Part shown: in pieces, positions 61,183 to 64,000 of the stretch
How positions within the stretch are numbered: position 1 is the first letter of the stretch
Layout of the letters: every line of letters starts with the position of its first letter
Source of the DNA: Nitrospira sp. SG-bin1
Lineage (GTDB): Bacteria; Nitrospirota; Nitrospiria; Nitrospirales; Nitrospiraceae
Length of the DNA: 64,000 nt
Direction: 5' to 3'
Assembly: GCA_002083365.1 (NCBI GenBank)
Contig: LVWS01000033.1
Span: 62,001 to 126,000 of the forward strand
Translations under genes and position numbers: made by a program
Notes under the pieces: generated by a model
What the model was told of the DNA's origin: nothing
Databases searched by the model: none
What the model saw: only the letters and a program-made list of their open reading frames with translations

Positions 61183-62100
61183 ATGCTCGCTATTCGCTTC
61201 CATGGTCGAGGCGGGCAAGGCGCCAAGACGGCGAGTCGTATCCTGGGAACGGCAGCGTTCCTGGAAGGATTTGTGGCGCAGGACTCGCCGATTTACGGAG
61301 CTGAGCGGCGTGGCGCACCGGTCGCGGCGTCTACCCGTATTGCGAGAGAACCAATCCGTGAGCGTGGAGTCATTACTCATCCCGATGTGGTGATTGTAGC
61401 CGATTCGTCGCTCATCCATGATCCCTCAGCTCGGGTGCTTGAGGGAGTCGGCAAGAAGACGGTCGTGTTCGTCAATTCGTCACTGTCGGCCGAGCGGTTT
61501 GCGATTCAGGCTTCAGATTCCAGTCGTGTGACGACCTTGGATCTGACTGAGATTGCCCTCCAGCAGCTCGGTAAGCGTGAGGCGATCAGCGCATTACTCG
61601 GCGCCGTCGCCGGACGACTCCTTGGCCTCCGTGAGGAATCGATCCGCGGCGCGATCGCACGCGAGTTGGCGGCTCTCGGGCTGGCCGCCTCGGTTATCGA
61701 GCAAAATCAAACAGCCGCGCGGCACTGTTATGCAGCGGTTCCGGTAGTTCCCCTTGAAACCAGCGCACGCGAGGCTCCAAGTCCGGCGCGACTTCGAGTA
61801 CCGACCTATGAACCGCCGACCAGAGGAACGGCCAGGATCAGCGCTGCCGCAAATTCGCTTTTGCGCGAAACCGGAGGGTGGCGGACCTTCAGGCCTGTGC
61901 TGGTGCCCGACAAGTGTAACGGCTGCTGGCTTTGTTTCGTCTATTGTCCGGATGGAGTGATCTCAATGACCAAGGATAACAGACCCGTGATTGACTACGA
62001 TCATTGCAAGGGTTGTCAGATCTGCGTCCAGGAGTGCCCGACTCACGCATTGGTCGCCGAGCGAGAGAAAGAAGGAGAAGCGGCATGGACGGCGAAATGA
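61183..62100 (+). CDS. 2-oxoacid:ferredoxin oxidoreductase, gamma-delta fusion subunit
   Basis: A 305-residue protein that joins two subunits. Residues ~1-180 are the gamma subunit (IRFHGRGGQGAKTASRIL, SPIYGAERRGAPVAASTRI). A linker of about 50 residues follows, and residues ~235-300 are a delta-type ferredoxin with two 4Fe-4S motifs: CNGCWLCFVYCPDG and CKGCQICVQECPTH. Enzymes of this class reductively carboxylate acetyl-CoA or succinyl-CoA with ferredoxin, or run in reverse. The stop overlaps the alpha gene by 16 bp. The substrate is not clear from this subunit. Confidence 0.92.
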   Translation: MLAIRFHGRGGQGAKTASRILGTAAFLEGFVAQDSPIYGAERRGAPVAASTRIAREPIRERGVITHPDVVIVADSSLIHDPSARVLEGVGKKTVVFVNSSLSAERFAIQASDSSRVTTLDLTEIALQQLGKREAISALLGAVAGRLLGLREESIRGAIARELAALGLAASVIEQNQTAARHCYAAVPVVPLETSAREAPSPARLRVPTYEPPTRGTARISAAANSLLRETGGWRTFRPVLVPDKCNGCWLCFVYCPDGVISMTKDNRPVIDYDHCKGCQICVQECPTHALVAEREKEGEAAWTAK

Positions 62101-63320
62101 TGACCGGTAACCTGGCCGCGGCCTGGGGTGCTCGTCTTGCCGATGTCGACTATATCCCGGCCTTTCCCATCACTCCTCAGACCGAAATCATCGAGGCACT
62201 GGCCGCGTGGTGCCAGAGCGGAGAACTGGCAGCGCGGTTGGTGACGATGGATTCCGAGCATTCCATGATGACGGCGGCCGGAGCTGCCGGTGCGACGGGG
62301 GCGCGTGTGTTTAGCGCGACATCCAGCCAAGGACTCTTGTACGCATTCGAGCTGCTCTATTCGGTCTCCGGCTGGCGCGTTCCTCTCGTAGTGGTGAACG
62401 TCTCGCGGGCGCTGGCCGCTCCTATCACGCTTGAGCCGGATCACAACGACGTATTGGCGGCGCGAGATTCCGGGTTTCTGCAGATCCACGCCGAGACCTG
62501 CCAGGAAGTGCTGGACTCGATTCTCATGGCCTATCGGATTGCAGAGGATGAACGGGTCATGCTGCCCGTCATCGTGAATCTGGACGGCTTCTATTTGTCC
62601 TTTACCCGCGAGCCGGTGGCTGTGCCGGATCTGGATAAGGTGAAGCAATTTTTGCGGCCCTTCCGTCCCACCCATCTCGGGTTTAAAGCTTCAGCTCCCC
62701 ATGCTCTGGGGACGGCGGTGCTCGGCGGTTCGGCCTACAGTTATTTCCGACATCAGATTCATTTGGCATCGATGAACGCCCTGCGTGTCCATGAAGAGGC
62801 GGCGGTGGAGTTCGAACGGTTGTTTGGCCGTCGCTATGGTCTCGTGGAGAGGTATCGACTTGATGACGCGGAGGATGTGCTGATCATGACCAATGCGTTC
62901 GCGAGCAAGGGCAAGGCGGCAGTGGATGCAGCGAGGAATGAAGGCCGTAAAGTCGGTCTACTCCGGCTGCGCGTGATCCGACCATGGCCGGCCGATGATA
63001 TCCGTCATGCACTGCAAGGCAGGCGGGCTGTCGCAGTTCTGGACCAGAATGTCTCTCCAGGGCAGGGAGGCATCCTCTTTCAGGAAATCGCGGCCTGTCT
63101 CTACCACGAACCGTTACGGCCGCGCGCGCTCTGTTCATTCATCGGCGGTCTCGGTGGAAAGGATATTTCTGACGGTGAGTTTCACGCGATGTTCGAACAG
63201 ACGGCCGAAGCCGGAGTACGCGGCAATGGAATCGGGCCAGTGTTGCTTTACACGGAAGCCGAGCATCGGAACATGTTGGAAATTCAAATGCTGGCGACAG
63301 GACCTCCGATGGGTGGCTGA
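62085..63320 (+). CDS. porA: 2-oxoacid:ferredoxin oxidoreductase, alpha subunit
   Basis: A 411-residue subunit with the conserved PAFPITPQTEIIEALA at the start, the EHSMMTAAGAAGATGARVFSATSSQGL segment, the RALAAPITLEPDHNDVLAARDSG motif typical of pyruvate-type PorA, and a domain II ending near residue 390. The length fits pyruvate synthase rather than longer 2-oxoglutarate versions (~580), so pyruvate or a closely related substrate is likeliest. GGAG seven bases before ATG 62085 fixes the start. The beta subunit gene follows 25 bp downstream. Confidence 0.92.
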   Translation: MDGEMMTGNLAAAWGARLADVDYIPAFPITPQTEIIEALAAWCQSGELAARLVTMDSEHSMMTAAGAAGATGARVFSATSSQGLLYAFELLYSVSGWRVPLVVVNVSRALAAPITLEPDHNDVLAARDSGFLQIHAETCQEVLDSILMAYRIAEDERVMLPVIVNLDGFYLSFTREPVAVPDLDKVKQFLRPFRPTHLGFKASAPHALGTAVLGGSAYSYFRHQIHLASMNALRVHEEAAVEFERLFGRRYGLVERYRLDDAEDVLIMTNAFASKGKAAVDAARNEGRKVGLLRLRVIRPWPADDIRHALQGRRAVAVLDQNVSPGQGGILFQEIAACLYHEPLRPRALCSFIGGLGGKDISDGEFHAMFEQTAEAGVRGNGIGPVLLYTEAEHRNMLEIQMLATGPPMGG

Positions 63321-63345
63321 GAGTCAATAGTCGGGGCGCATTCAT

Positions 63346-64000
63346 ATGCCATGGCAACGTGAGACATATAAGAAAATTAAACAAATCCCGCGGGAGGAAT
63401 ACGTCTTGGCGGGGACGTCTCTCTGCGCCGGGTGCGGGGGATTAGAGGCGCTGCGGTTGGCCGCAAAAGTGTTGGGTGACAACGTAGTGTACGTGAACGC
63501 AGCCGGCTGCTTTACCATGCTGGCGGCCTATCCCTACACACCGTTTAAAGGTTCCTGGCTCTACGCCACGATGGGGTCAGCGCCGGCCGGCGCGCAAGGT
63601 GTGCGCGACGCGCTTGATATCCTGATCGCTAAGGGGCGGTTGCCGAAAAACGAGGATCTGAAAGCCGTGGTGTTGGGAGGGGATGGGTCGACCTACGACA
63701 TGGCGCTCTCCTCGACATCAGGAGCCATCGAAAGGGGGTTGGACTTCTACTATTTCTGCTACGACAACGAAGCCTACGGCAATACCGGCATGCAGCTGTC
63801 CTCAGCGACGCCATATGGTGCGCGGACGGCGACGTCACCGTGCAGCCTGCAACATCCTACAGGCACGATCCAAGAGAAGAAGGACATCTTCGAAATCTGG
63901 CGAGCGCACAAGCCGCCCTATCTTGCAACCGTCTCGCCCCGCTACCCGTTGGATCTGGAGGAAAAATTCGCTCGTGCGGCCACGTTCACCGGACCGAAAC
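63346..64000 (+). CDS. porB: 2-oxoacid:ferredoxin oxidoreductase, beta subunit, 3' end cut by window
   Basis: The frame is open to the right edge (218 codons seen of ~310). The protein starts MPWQRETYKKIKQIPREEYV, then CAGCGG, which provides Cys ligands for the [4Fe-4S] cluster. The thiamine diphosphate motif runs from GGDGSTYDMAL to YDNEAYGNTGMQLS, the GDGS...N pattern with a typical spacing. SSATPYGARTATSP is characteristic of PorB. It completes a gamma-delta, alpha, beta set that should work in the reductive TCA cycle of Nitrospira-type bacteria (inference). No ribosome binding site better than GGGGCG is visible. Confidence 0.92.
   Translation, partial: MPWQRETYKKIKQIPREEYVLAGTSLCAGCGGLEALRLAAKVLGDNVVYVNAAGCFTMLAAYPYTPFKGSWLYATMGSAPAGAQGVRDALDILIAKGRLPKNEDLKAVVLGGDGSTYDMALSSTSGAIERGLDFYYFCYDNEAYGNTGMQLSSATPYGARTATSPCSLQHPTGTIQEKKDIFEIWRAHKPPYLATVSPRYPLDLEEKFARAATFTGPK

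Noticed and set aside
1..64000. CRISPR arrays, tRNA or rRNA genes, phage or complete insertion sequences
   Set aside because: No regularly spaced repeats, cloverleaf sequences, rRNA segments, integrase or transposase frames were seen by eye; a dedicated tRNA scan was not possible.

Overview
The window is about 58% GC, densely packed and mostly co-oriented on the + strand. It has the look of a chromosomal segment from a Nitrospira-type chemolithoautotroph (Nitrospirota). This rests on inference from gene content: a ferredoxin-dependent 2-oxoacid oxidoreductase, many small c-type cytochromes, sulfide/thiosulfate/sulfite genes, a phosphoketolase-acetate kinase-glycogen phosphorylase set, and NarL-type histidine kinases in paralogous pairs. 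No rRNA, tRNA, CRISPR array, intact insertion sequence or prophage was recognised.

Layout. 1-3061: 3' part of a sulfide:quinone oxidoreductase-like flavoprotein, a BASS-family transporter, a DUF2892 membrane protein and an unknown gene. 3083-7564: an RND efflux pair (lipoprotein adaptor plus permease); a 39-bp dispersed repeat lies before the permease gene and again in frame inside it. 7843-11750: sensory module 1 (PAS histidine kinase, LuxR-type regulator, small wHTH-like protein, stand-alone receiver, then a TGTCGC operator cluster). 12283-17786: YbhGFSR-like ABC exporter. 17956-19795: periplasmic molybdenum sulfite dehydrogenase with its cytochrome. 20813-24791: sensory module 2, paralogous to module 1 in gene order, whose last regulator is broken, again followed by a TGTCGC operator cluster. 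25576-30959: glycogen phosphorylase, acetate kinase and phosphoketolase. 31136-37730: DUF1207 outer-membrane protein, FtsH and a Mla-type lipid transport operon in which the STAS subunit is fused to the permease. 37754-40923: cytochrome, VIT-like membrane protein, tandem Usp, DsrE-like and OsmC-like proteins.

40963-51045 (- strand) is the most unusual part: one uninterrupted 3084-residue nonribosomal peptide synthetase followed by its phosphopantetheinyl transferase. The enzyme reads FAAL-T-C-A-T-C-A-T-TE, which predicts an N-acyl dipeptide ending in glycine. The first condensation domain has Arg in place of the catalytic His. The thioesterase has Cys in place of the nucleophilic Ser and lacks the usual His.

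51423-60222 is a run of 14 co-directional genes for sulfur-compound handling and electron transfer: monohaem cytochromes, a TsdA-like dihaem thiosulfate dehydrogenase, a split YeeE/YedE sulfur transporter, OsmC, a four-haem cytochrome, DsrE, PPK2, a VOC protein, Cu/Zn superoxide dismutase and a CpxP/Spy-like protein. 60342-61174 holds a His-rich 60-residue protein and a YtxH protein preceded by a clear sigma-54 promoter with an upstream TGTTGC/GCGACA palindrome. 61183-64000 encodes a 2-oxoacid:ferredoxin oxidoreductase with gamma and delta subunits fused, then alpha, then a beta subunit cut by the window edge.

The genes fit a cell that oxidises inorganic donors, fixes carbon with ferredoxin-driven carboxylases, stores glycogen and polyphosphate, and senses redox or nutrient state through duplicated NarL-type modules and sigma-54 control.
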